Source of the DNA: Cryptomeria japonica
Lineage: Eukaryota; Streptophyta; Pinopsida; Cupressales; Cupressaceae
Assembly (NCBI RefSeq): GCF_030272615.1
Contig: NC_081408.1
Span: 204,251,113-204,315,112 of the forward strand
Direction of reading: 5' to 3'
DNA length: 64,000 nucleotides
The translations under genes were made by a program, and so were the position numbers. Each line of letters begins with the position of its first letter. Position 1 is the first letter of the stretch. Shown piece after piece: positions 12,358-22,878 of the stretch. The notes under the pieces are model-generated. The model did no database searches and had not been told where the DNA came from. It saw nothing but the letters and a program-made list of their open reading frames with translations.

Positions 12358-12507
12358 TAGATGTCAACTTCTCATAGTCCAGTCTATACTGGTACATTTC
12401 TCCCCCTTTGACACAATGACAAAGGGTAATTGTGCACTCCCCCTTTGACCCATACCATGCTCGCACTTTGACTACTATCAACTCCTCCTAAGCCACATAA
12501 GGCCTTC

Positions 12508-15500
12508 CTAATAAGATGACACAACTCCCAACTTGTCTTGGAGGTACTCAAAAGAGCTTATCGGTAATGGTTTGGTGAAAATGTCTGCTACTCATTCACC
12601 AGTAGGAACATAGTTAATCCTTACCTCTTTCCCTTCAACCTTATCTCAGAGAAAGTGATATTTGATAGCAATATGTTTTGTTCTAGAATGTATAACCAGA
12701 TTCTTTGCTATGTTGATTTCACTCGAATTGTCACACTGGATGAGAATAGGTTCAGTGATGTCCACCTGTATATCTTTGAGATTCTTCTTCATCCAAAGCA
12801 CCTGAGAGCAGCATGTAGTAGCAATAATGTACTCAACTTCAACAGTAGATAAGGAGACTGAGTCCTGCTTCTTTCTATGCCAAGAGACTAACTAGTTAGC
12901 TAGAAAGAATGCACCACCGCTTGTGCTGTTTCTATCATCAATGCATCCTGCCCAATCAGCATGAGTGTAAGCTTCTAGGATAAAATCTCCCTATTTAGAA
13001 TACCACAAACCATAGTTGAGAGTTCCTTGTAAGTACCAAAAAATTCTGCTAACAACATTCATGTGTGATTGCTTTGGTGCAGCTTGAAATCTGGCTACCA
13101 TGCATACTGCCTAAACTATATCCGGTCTTGAAGTAGTTAGATATAGTAGACTACCTATCGTGGATCTGTATAGAGTCTGATCCACTACCGGTGATTCATC
13201 ATTATTACTCAATTTGTTGTCGGTCACCATGGGGGTACTTACTGGTTTGCAATCTTCCAATTGGAATTTCTTCAGCATCGCTGTTGCATACTTGGCTTGT
13301 GAGATAAAGATTTTGTTATCTTTCTATAATATCTGCAAGCCAAGGAAGTAAGTCAATTCACCAAGCATTGACATCTCAAATGTTGACAACATCTAATCAA
13401 CAAACTCTTCGCAGAGAGTATCCTTGTTCCCTCCAAAGATGATGTCATCTACATACACAACCACAATAATCATGTGATTCCCATCTTTCCTTATCTAAAT
13501 ATTGCTATCAGCACTCCCCTTTTTGAATCCCTTCTCCTTCAGATACTGATCTAATCTTGAGTACCATGCACTGGGAGCTTTCTTTAAACCATACAAAGCC
13601 TTCTTTAACCGACACACAAATGTCTCATCATCATGCAACATAAATACTTCTGGTTGCTCCATGTATACTTCTTCTTCCAAATTTCCATTTAGAAAAGGAT
13701 ATTTTACATCCATTTAATATACTTTATACCCCTTGTAAGCAGACTAAGCTAGAAACATCCTGATTGCTTCTAATCTAGCCACCGGTGCAAATGTTTCTTC
13801 AAAGTCAATCCCCTATACTTGAGAGCATCCTTTGCATACTAGTCTAGCTTTATACCTCACAATCTTACCTTCTTCATTCATCTTGTTCCAATAGACCCAC
13901 TTTGTGCCAATGATGTTCTTGTCTTCCGGTCTAGGGACTAATTCCCAAGTCTTGTTCTTATCAATGTGGTGCAGTTCTTCTTCCATAGCATTCATCCATT
14001 CTTGTCTCTTGCTAGCCTCATTAAAAGTTTTGGGTTCAACTTCAGTCATGAGGCATAGGTTGACTTTTTCAACATTCCAGGCAAGTCTTCTTCTAGTCTA
14101 CACACCATCTCTCTTATTTCCCAAAATTTGTTCTTCTAGGTGATTCAGCTATACATAGCAGTTGGGAACCTTCTGGGATGCTACCTCCGGTTCAGTATCT
14201 GTCTGAGCTTCATAATATTCATCACCAAAGTCATCATACCAATTAACCTGTGGTTGACATCTTTTGTGCATATCTTCATCAACTTTTACATGCACACTCT
14301 CAGTGACCCTTCTTAGCCTTTTATTGTAGCATTTGTAGGATTTGTTGTTAGACGAGTATCCAAGAAAGATTCCTTCATCACTCCTGGAGTAAAAACTTCC
14401 TAAACCATCCAAATCTTTCTTGATGAAGCACTTGCTTCCAAATACTTTGAAGTATTTGACTGACGGCTTCTGGTCATATCATAACTCATAAGGTGTCATT
14501 TTGTTGTTTGTTCTTAGTTGAACTCGGTTCAAAGTATATATAGCAGTGTGAATAGCTTCTTTCCAATATGTATCCGACAAACTGGCCTCATTTAACATGG
14601 TTCTTGCCATCTCCTTGACTGTCTTGTTCTTCCTTTCACCACACCATTTTGTTGTGGGGTTCTAGGAGCAGAGTATTGCCTTCTAATTCCATGTTTTTCA
14701 CAAAAATCTTCAAATTCATTTGATGTGAACTCTCCACCCCTATCTGATTTTAGACATTTTAATCTGTACCCACTTTCCTTTTCCACCATTTTCTAAAAGA
14801 TCTTGAATCTTTCAAATACTTGTGATTTATCTTGCAGAAAGGTGACCCATGTCATCATTGAGTAGTCATCAATGAAGAGCATAAATTATCTTTCACCAGC
14901 AAGTGCTTTTGTTCGAGTTGGACCGCACAGATCTATATACACAATTTCAAGTGGTTTTGAGGTGTTGTGCTCCTTTGTCCTGAAACTCACTTTTGCTTGC
15001 TTACCTTTTACACATTCATCACAAAACGTGTTTACCAATTTGATGATGGGTGGAATATTCCTCACACACCACTTTTTACTTACTGCAACTAAGTTATCAA
15101 AGTTGATATGACTTAATTTTCCATGCCACAACCAACTTTCATCCACTTGACCTAACATACATTGGGACTCATAGCATTCCTTCAGATTATAAACATTTCC
15201 ATCAGTTCTCTTTCCTTTTGCCACAACTTTACCGGTACTATCTTTCTTTATCTGACATCTGGTTCAGTCAGAGGTGAATTTGCAACCTTTATCACACATT
15301 TGACTCACACTCAGCAGATTATGCTTGAGGCCTTCCACATAATATACATCACGTGCCTTAAGTTTTCCATCAATGCTTAAAGTTTCTTTTCCCTTTTTTT
15401 TGATGGAGGAGTTGTCTCCAAACCTTAGTGATCCACCAGTCTAGTCTTCAAGTTTGAACAACCACTATCTACCACCCATAGATTTTTCCTTTCAACATGC

Positions 15501-15508
15501 AAGGCTAT
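12508..15508 (-). pseudogene. Copia 1 pol: protease, integrase, RT, RNase H (broken)
   Basis: Protease: WVVDSGCSN with the catalytic DSG codons at 15461-15469. Gag-pre-integrase zinc region at 14886-15224 (HGKLSH ... CDECVKGKQ). Integrase: FIDDYS near 14850, SDRGGEF with its Asp at 14742-14744, and PQQNGVV followed by a one-base loss near 14636 (GTGGAAAGG reads GTGAAAGG) that shifts frame exactly at the catalytic Glu. RT: WMNAMEEEL and KARLVCKG in 13813-14049, ALYGLKKAP in 13495-13713, catalytic YVDD at 13444-13455. RNase H runs through about 12530-13010 and ends KLGVVSSY with a stop at 12508. Numerous stop codons, often CAG to TAG or TGG to TGA types, interrupt it. It encoded reverse transcription and integration enzymes but is now dead. 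Confidence 0.93.
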
Positions 15509-17661
15509 CTATACTAAGAGACTTGATTCTACCTGCTCCTTTTCTTTCTCAATCCAAACTGGTTTGATTTCCTTCTTCTTGTTTGCCACTATATTGAGCT
15601 CAGGTTCAGTTGCCAGCTCTTGATCGGGATTTGCCTTCATCTTCTTGATCTTCTTGTTTTTGCATAACTTCGCTATGTGTCCAAATTCTTGACAGTTATA
15701 GCATTTTACATTTTTATTAAAGGGAACGTCCTTAACATTATTGTAAGGTGTAGGTTTATTCTTCCTACAATTAAAACTCTTATGACTATATCCATTGCAC
15801 TGATAGTAGACAACATTCATATCCTAGAGTGTATTAAATGGATTTCTACTTTCATAATTCATAGAAGGATTATTGTTTAATCTATAGTTAGCTATTTTGT
15901 GTCCAAATTTATTGCACCGGTAACAGTAACCTTGAAAATTTGAAACATACTGGTTAAGTTGTCTTGGTCCTGAATGGAACTGCCTCATGGAGGATTTTCC
16001 CTTTATGTTGTTGAATTAGGTGAATCCTTCACGATCAATTCTAGCATTTCTCCTTGGATCTGCATTTTTGTGCAAGAAGTGTGGCCTCTAGTTCATTTCT
16101 ACATACTAGTTTGAGTGACGATTTCCAACAACATCTGCATATGTCTTTTTGTTGGTATCCTTGCCTACAGTGAATGTCTTCTTTTCTTCACCTTCAATTG
16201 AAGAGGTTAACATTATTTCTTTGTCGGATTTATCTTTGTGGGTTGAACTTTGACCTTTTTCAAAACCTAAGCCACCGGTGTCTTTAGATTGCTTTTGTTT
16301 GCTCAATATTTTATCTAAGTCCTCAGTGTTGCCTTCATACTTACTCCTTATTTTTATTTCTTCCTTGCTTTCTTCAAGCTCCTTTCTGAGCCTTGTTATT
16401 TCAGCTTCCAACTCTTGATGCTCATTTTCTTTCTTTCTCATATCAAAGGCTATAGCTTCACTAATCCTCTTAGTTTCTTCCAGTTTCAGCTTCAAGTCAG
16501 ATATGACTTGATCGGACTCTTCTAGAGATTGTTTCATCAGATCTTGTTCATTTACTGCAACAAGCTTAACTCTCTTGAGTTTTCTTCTTTTTTTACTTAA
16601 TTCTTCGAGAGCACTTACAAGTTTTCTCTCCAAATTCATTTTAGCCTCAACATCCTCTTCTTCCTCATCTTCATCACTTGGTCTGTCAAGTACCTTGAAG
16701 AGGTTGACTTTTCTACTATTCTCATGGCCGTCATCTTCTGATTCATTTTCATCATCTATTATGTCCTCCTCAAATTTGTATAAGTTGCTCGGGTTTCAGT
16801 AGCCTCTTCTTCCCTTCCGATAGTCATTCCTTTCACTATATTTACCTGCAGATCTTTTGAACTCTTTTGACTCATCTCCATCAGTTTCTTTGTGAGGATA
16901 GTTTGCAGCGATGTGTCCTACCTTTCCACAGTTGAAGCACTTAAGAGGTAGCTTTCCTTTGTACTGGCCAGATCCTCTTTTGAGCTTCATGACAAAGTTT
17001 GCTACCTCATCAGAATCTTCACTGGATTCTTTGTGAGTGACAACTTCTTTTCCCTTTTTGGTGATGTTGAATGCTGCCTCTTTCCTTGAGGAAGTATCAC
17101 TGGTTTTTCTCATCTCATAGCCTGTCAGAGATCCAAATAGCTCATCCATTGTAAAAGTCTTTAGATCCTTGGCTTCTTCAATGGGTGACACCTTAGTATC
17201 ATATTTGGGAGTGAGAGATCTAAGTATCTTTTTGACAAGAATCTCATCTGCAATCTATTCTCTGAGTCCTTTTCATCATCTTTCATTTTGATGCTTTCAA
17301 GTTGACCCCTTAGTGTTTGCAGCTTGGCTTCTTTGACTTTTGCATCTCCCTCAAACAATCTCTGCAATTTCTCCCATGTCTCCTTTGCTGAAATATAGTT
17401 CATGCCTTTGACAAATTCATTATCGGACAGTCCACTCAAGACAGCATGTTTTGCCTTTTCATTATTCTCATACTCCTTTTTTGCATCTGGATCAACGGGA
17501 GGAGTATTACGAATGAAATTCCCATTCTTGACCAACATCCACACATCAAAACCAAGGGATGAAATATAGGTCTCCATTCTTCTGCTCCAGAAGGCATAGT
17601 TGGATGCATCAAACATGGGGGCTTTTGAGGACGAAGACTCACTTCTTGCCATTTTGCTCAA
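15509..17661 (-). pseudogene. Copia 1 gag with coiled coil and several zinc knuckles (broken)
   Basis: Begins at the Met at 17661; the UBN2-type capsid region has FWSRRMETYI and WEKLQRLFEG. A frameshift near 17180 leads to a second segment with knuckle CFNCGKVGHIAANY (16898-16939), whose last Cys is Tyr. Next is an acidic linker and a Lys/Glu-rich heptad-like coiled coil (16250-16640) ending KKTYADVV. Three more knuckles follow: CYRCNKFGHKIANY (15884-15925, last Cys replaced), YYQCNGYSHKSFNC (15767-15808, first Cys replaced) and intact CYNCQEFGHIAKLC (15662-15703). Gag packages element RNA. The multi-knuckle, coiled-coil layout is typical of long plant copia gags; frameshifts mean no full product. 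Confidence 0.88.
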
Positions 17662-17703
17662 AGTCTAGAATCAACCCAAGGTTTAAAGATAACTGGGAAC
17701 CTT

Positions 17704-17715
17704 GCTCTGATACCA
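17704..17715 (-). other. Primer binding site of copia element 1
   Basis: TGGTATCAGAGC on the minus strand, complementary to the 3' end of initiator tRNA-Met, two bases inside the 5' LTR end. Perfectly kept despite decay of the coding parts. Confidence 0.93.
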
Positions 17716-17717
17716 AT

Positions 17718-19130
17718 TGTTGCACACAGAGTAACATTGAGAGGGGGGGTGAATCAATGGTTCTTATGTTTTTCCTTTTGTGATCTAACTTGAGAATATC
17801 AGTTATTTACTTAATCACTTTAATAGTCAAACCGGTAATACAAGAAAGAAAGACAAAGAGGCCATACACGCACAAGTAACTCACAACACAAAATTTATGA
17901 GGAAAACCCAATATGGGAAAAACCTCGGTGAGAAAAGTTGTTGAAGATTACTACTCCAATCTAGCCTCACAGGTAAAACACAGATTTACAAAGATTTTGG
18001 GCACCAACCCAAGGAGCACCAACCCCTACATCAAGCTTCAACTTGGCGATGTATATTCAAATACTATTTGAATACAATTAAGGCTTCTTGTTGCAAATGA
18101 ATTATGCAACTCTTGAATCAAATAACTCTTTGTTATCTTTCTCTCCCTTTCACACATAGTCTCTCAACACATTGTGTCACACCAGGATGTTGCCTGCTCT
18201 ACCAACCCTTACCAGTTAGGCTCAATTGTCAGACTATGATACTGCCGATGGAATCCTCTCACTTGTTTACTTGAAGCCTCACACTGCAACTTACTCAGAA
18301 CACCTTCTCAAGTTTTCTCCTTTCTCACTCTCACTTATCTTCTTTGCTCAATATTCACAACATCAATAACATATTCTGTCTAGAGATCTCATTACTTATA
18401 CCTATTTTCTTGCTAGAATGCAATTCAAAAAACTTGAGCGGTAAGGGTTTTCTCTTTTCGACACAATCTTCATGAGATCTAATCCCACCTTTCTTGGATC
18501 AATCACCTATCCTTGAAGACTACACCTACACACAATTTTCATTATCCAATGCATGTTTTTCTTAGAGTGGCAATCACAAATCAGATCTTCTATCATGAAG
18601 TCAGTCGACACAAAGTGTTCCAGAATTTTCCTTTATTATAACATCCTGAATCAGATTTCCTTTGCCTTGATTCAAGTGCCAACGACTCCCTGATCTTCCC
18701 CTATCATTATTTCTTCATCTAGCCACAATCAGTCAGACACAATCCCATGATTTGTAACTCCTTCATTAATGGCTATTATCTATTTCATTGATCCTATCGA
18801 CAAGGCTTCACCAACCACAACACACTTTCCACCTCTGCTCCACATGGCATCATACCGATCAAGACATGGCCAACCAACATGCAATTGGTCTGACAAACAC
18901 ATATTGGGATATCCCTTTGCCGGTAGAGTGTTCTTCTTCTGTTAAACGGTAAAGCATCCTGTACCAGTTTCACATCTTCACCTCTGATGGTGTGAGACAA
19001 CTTTTAACATTCTGCCTCTTCATCATAAACAAGCAACCATCCTTCAGTCCAATTTGTACTTTTATCCTTTATGCTCAATATCCATCATGTTGGTTGACAT
19101 CAATGACAACTTAGTGCCAAAATGCCAACA
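17718..19130 (-). repeat. 5' LTR of copia element 1
   Basis: Complete 1413-bp LTR. Plus-strand ends are TGTTGCACAC and AATGCCAACA, giving the TG...CA form with a 5-bp terminal inverted repeat. Its inner end adjoins the primer site. The outer side continues straight into LINE 2 at 19131. Confidence 0.93.
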
Positions 19131-20233
19131 AGTGGTTTTACTTGTGAAGCTCTTCAAGACAAAATTTTAACAGTAGAATGGTTCAAAAAAGTGGGTTATG
19201 CATGGCCCTCAAAATGTGTTCTTTGTGAGAAAGAGATAGAATCTATCAACCATATCCTCCTCTCATGTCCCTTTGCAGCTAAATGTTGGGAATGACTTTG
19301 TGCTAAATTAGGTTGGCTGACTGCTCTCCTAAATGATATATTGAGTGTGTTTAAGAGCTACCCAGAACTACATTGTTTGAGACTCTTTCATTCCTTATGG
19401 GCTTCTTCATCCTCAATCACTATCTAGGAAATTTGGAAGGGAGGAATAAAAGAGTATTCAGAGCAGAAAAACATTCATGGGAAAGGTTAATAAATAGATT
19501 GGAAGCAACTATAGTGGAAGTAATTAATAGTGGACTCCTCAAACTACTAAGGAAAAAATATCACTTTTGTTGGTGGGATAATAAGATGATTTTAAACTGG
19601 CATGGGTTAAAGATCCCCTCCTTTGTAGGGCTGGGGGGGAAGAGTCTTCCAAATAGAGAAGAAGAATAGTTTGGATTTCTCCGATGGCAGGTTGGGTTAA
19701 ATTTAATTTTGATGGTGCTTCTAGAGGCAATCTAGGTATTTTTGGGGTTGGTTGCAATGTTCATTGCATAGAAGGAATAATCTTAGCTAAATTTTCCAAA
19801 CCATTACCAATTGACACTAATAATATCTTAGAGATCTAGGAAGTTATAGAGGGTCTTTATTTATGCAGTGAACTTTACTTTAAAATGATTCAGCTAGAAG
19901 GAGATTCAACAATTATAATTAATGATTTAAGATTAGGTTCGACCCCAAATTGTAAACTCAATGAATTATTAAGAAGAGCTATTGAGCTTCTTAAGGACTT
20001 TGAAACATTCACCATTAATCATGTCTACAAAGAAGCTAATACTTTGGTGGATGCTTTGGCAAATAGAGCAGCATATGGACATTTTGAAAAGTTTATAAAT
20101 CACATTGAAGGAAATAGTCATTGAGGATGACAAGGAGAAGAATTTTGAAGAAACCCACTTGGTATAATTTAAAGCTAATGGGTTTTTTGCCTTCTCCCCT
20201 TGGCTTTAAGTCTAGTTAGCTTCAATATTTTCT
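19131..20233 (+). pseudogene. LINE 2 ORF2 3' remnant: zinc-finger region and RNase H
   Basis: Starts directly after the copia LTR with LQDKILTVEWFKK and the zinc-binding signature KCVLCEKEIESINHILLSC (about 19195-19255), found downstream of RT in plant LINEs. Then WEIWKGRNKRVF, a linker, and an RNase H domain from about 19690 (WVKFNFDGASRGN) to 20124, with EGDSTIIIN and ALANRAAYG. RNase H at the ORF2 C-terminus is known in some plant L1 lineages. Several stops are present, at least one before CAKLGW and another in the RNase H. Its first residues correspond to the same region as the end of LINE 1, so it is best read as a different copy. The 3' tail ends where the dispersed repeat starts at 20234. 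Confidence 0.85.
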
Positions 20234-21599
20234 TGGTATAATGCCCACAAAAATACCCTAGAGAAAATAACTAAACTAACTAACAAATAGAGATAATTTT
20301 TTTTTAAAACATCTTCTAATGCAACATAGTAAACTATCATTACTCCATTTCATAGATCTACATCACAAAGATAACCGTAACCTCATACAACACAAGCAAA
20401 AATAGCAATATATAACAATCATCATCTCAATGCGCACCTATAATCAATCATCCATACATTCCCTAGGGTACCTTAATGTAATTACTTACTAGCAATAAGA
20501 CGTAAGACATCAATATCATAAAACCATTAACATTTCTCATAACATTTACATTATTATCTCTTTTATCATGAAAATCATGAATTTTTAAACACTTATCTTA
20601 TCATTTTTTCCATTAGCTCTTTAAGTTCATTTTAAAGAACCAATGCCAAGTGTTCCTAATCCCCCATTTCTTCACTAACCATCTAAGTCAATGTGAATCC
20701 AAATAGCACTATCAACATATAAGAAAATCCAATTCTTTTCCTTTTCTAATTTCAACATACATCCCATCAAGATAACATATACACAATCATTGACAAGTTT
20801 ATACAACAAATGCTAGTTACTTCCCAAATGAGTTTACTTGTAACAAGATTATCTAATAGTGCCATATCTACAATAAGAAAACACATAGCTAACCATTTGA
20901 AATCTTATTCCATCTAGATCTTTATCTCTCTTCTACCTAACAAAAATTCCTTCAACATGATCTTACATTGAATACAACATGCTATTTTATTACAAAATCA
21001 TAACCTCGACTACCAAATCATCTTTTCCTAATACATACAGACACATTGCACAAGTACATAGCCTCTTTTACATTTGAATATCATCATGAATCAATATACT
21101 ATCTCAATGAATAGAGATCAGCTCCGCATAAAGAAGAACCATAGAGTCCATACAAATCTAAAACTACTCACTCATTTCCATATTTCATAGACAAATAACA
21201 TTAAGGATTAAAATATTTCAATTGAATCATACATGATCATTAAGGTATCCACTACCATCTACAAGATACATGTGAGATAATCCAATTGTATCACTCAATC
21301 ATTTAATTCCTTTCTAATCTAGATTTATATACACATTTAATGTCCATTTACAATGATTTCTTTAATACATTTCATTTTAAAGTCAACCTACTACAAGTCC
21401 TAGTACATAGGTTCACAAGGTACTAATTACATAACTTTCTCTACTATTACATCTTTCTCAAGATAGAAAAACAAATGATATCAATACATGAATTATGCTC
21501 CAAAGATCCATCCACATGATGAGATAATATAGATCCATATCCACAGATGCAAGCATCCAATGAGGAGAACATCCCAAGGGAAGAAGGAATCAAACACCT

Positions 21600-21931
21600 T
21601 GTTGGAAAAATGGTCAGCACTCCCCTCGGTATTTGTTACAAGGGACTAACCACCTCCCGTGCAATCCATATCTCTATAGTTTGTATCAGGCATTGATAGA
21701 TCTGTATTTTGACGCAATGACAAAATGGACAAAAAATGGTATCAGAGCATTGGGTCACAGGTTCAAATACCCTCAGGTAACGTTAAGGGGGAGATTGTTG
21801 GAAAAATGGTTAGCTCTCCCCTAGGGATTCATGACAAGGGACTAACTGCCTCCGGTGCAATCCATATCTCTATAGTTTATATCGAGCATTGATAGATTGG
21901 TCTTTTGATGCAACAACAAACTGGGCCAACA
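21600..21931 (+). mobile_element. Miniature LTR retrotransposon (TRIM, 332 bp) in repeat X
   Basis: Left LTR 21600-21734 and right LTR 21796-21931 are about 135 bp each and clearly alike (TGTTGGAAAAATGGT..., CAAGGGACTAAC, CAATCCATATCTCTATAGTT, GCATTGATAGAT). The right LTR ends CCAACA, inverted to the start TGTTGG. Only 61 bp separates them: the primer site TGGTATCAGAGC (21737-21748) and the polypurine tract AAGGGGGAGAT just before 21796. Flanks CACCT and CACCC form a 5-bp target duplication with one mismatch. Repeat X copy 2 has the unfilled site ATCAACCACCCGACCATG at about 53457. It encodes nothing and would depend on enzymes of another, probably copia, element. Confidence 0.95.
21737..21748 (+). 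other. Primer binding site of the TRIM
   Basis: TGGTATCAGAGC, complementary to initiator tRNA-Met, two bases after the left LTR. Same primer type as copia elements 1 and 3. A B-box-like GGTTCAAATACC follows at about 21760, probably by chance. Confidence 0.93.
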
Positions 21932-22878
21932 CACCCAACCATGTGGAACAAAATAGGAACCACCCCTTGTTCTAGGAGATGACATAGGGTTTCAAATCAC
22001 AATCAAGACCTAGGTTGACACCTAACAACCAGGGGACTCAACATGACATCCACAAGACAACAACCATAACAATGAATCACATCATAAGGCTATTCATAAA
22101 TCAATAAAATCTCAGAGGCATAATAAAAAATTCAAGGGATAAGGATAATGGACACATGTAGGGAAAGAGTGTCATCACATGCTAGCCTCATGTGGAATCT
22201 GTCTCAACCTTGGAGCCAAACAAGCGAGATTGATACACCACACCAATGGACTTCCCAATCATAGATTCCAAAACCATCTCCCTTGAATCTGTCATCCCAA
22301 AATCATCTCCTTTGGACCATCCCAAATTATCTCCCTAGGACTCGCCATTGTGGCACACAACTCAAATTTATTATCTTGATTAAGTGGATCCTAATTACCC
22401 AACCCACTAACCTATTTATTAAGGTTATCATTCACAATTACAAATGAAAACTCTTCATGTGGTTCCAACAGGCCTAGACCCCCTGCAAGAGGTCCATTGC
22501 TCATGACCCTGGTCCTACACATGCAAGAGAACACTCTCCCTAAGCTTGGACCAAGACCTTAGGGTGAAACATAAACCATATCAACATTATAATAACATCA
22601 TGAAGGCTCTCTATGAAAATAATATCACAATAACAACATCATGGATACACATCCGAAGCATAACAATGAACTATAAAGCCAACATGCCAAAACAAGAGCC
22701 TCCACCATCAAAAGTATTTAACAATAATCAAGTAGAAGACATACACCATCTTACTCAACAATATACAAATATAATCCTCAACAGTGAGGCATATCCATCT
22801 CACTGGAGCTCATATACAATCAACCTTAACAACAAACAAATATCCATCTTCCTGGAGCTAATCAAGATATATGTACAA

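Larger units (their letters stand above)
11335..19130 (-). mobile_element. Copia element 1 (minus strand), decayed, 3' LTR truncated
   Basis: Read on the minus strand the order is 5' LTR (17718-19130), tRNA-iMet primer site, gag, protease, integrase, reverse transcriptase, RNase H, polypurine tract and 3' LTR (11335-12341). Integrase before RT defines Ty1/copia. The 5' LTR has matching TGTTG/CAACA ends. The 3' LTR lacks about 410 bp of its distal part, so no target-site duplication can be checked. Many in-frame stops and frameshifts make it non-functional. The long coiled-coil gag C-terminus and several zinc knuckles resemble large plant copia gags. It abuts LINE 2 on the right, which suggests insertion into that LINE or its flank. 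Confidence 0.95.
20234..22878. repeat. Dispersed repeat X, copy 1, left part
   Basis: Begins TGGTATAATGCCCACAAAAA and runs collinearly with 52091-54345, apart from the TRIM and a local extra segment of about 50 bp near 22280-22330. No conserved coding frame is shared: the open frame at 22546-22923 is frameshifted in the other copy. Its class is uncertain. Boundaries starting with TG and a PPT-like sequence at the far right end of each block suggest it is part of a long LTR read on the minus strand. Confidence 0.8.

Noticed and set aside
1-20233. One LINE split by a 16-kb insertion
   Set aside because: The two halves overlap in the same zinc-finger region and differ in sequence, so they are better read as two LINE copies.
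21737-21770. tRNA gene or SINE at the iMet-like string
   Set aside because: TGGTATCAGAGC is a retrotransposon primer site here; no cloverleaf or proper A box, and the B-box-like string departs from consensus.
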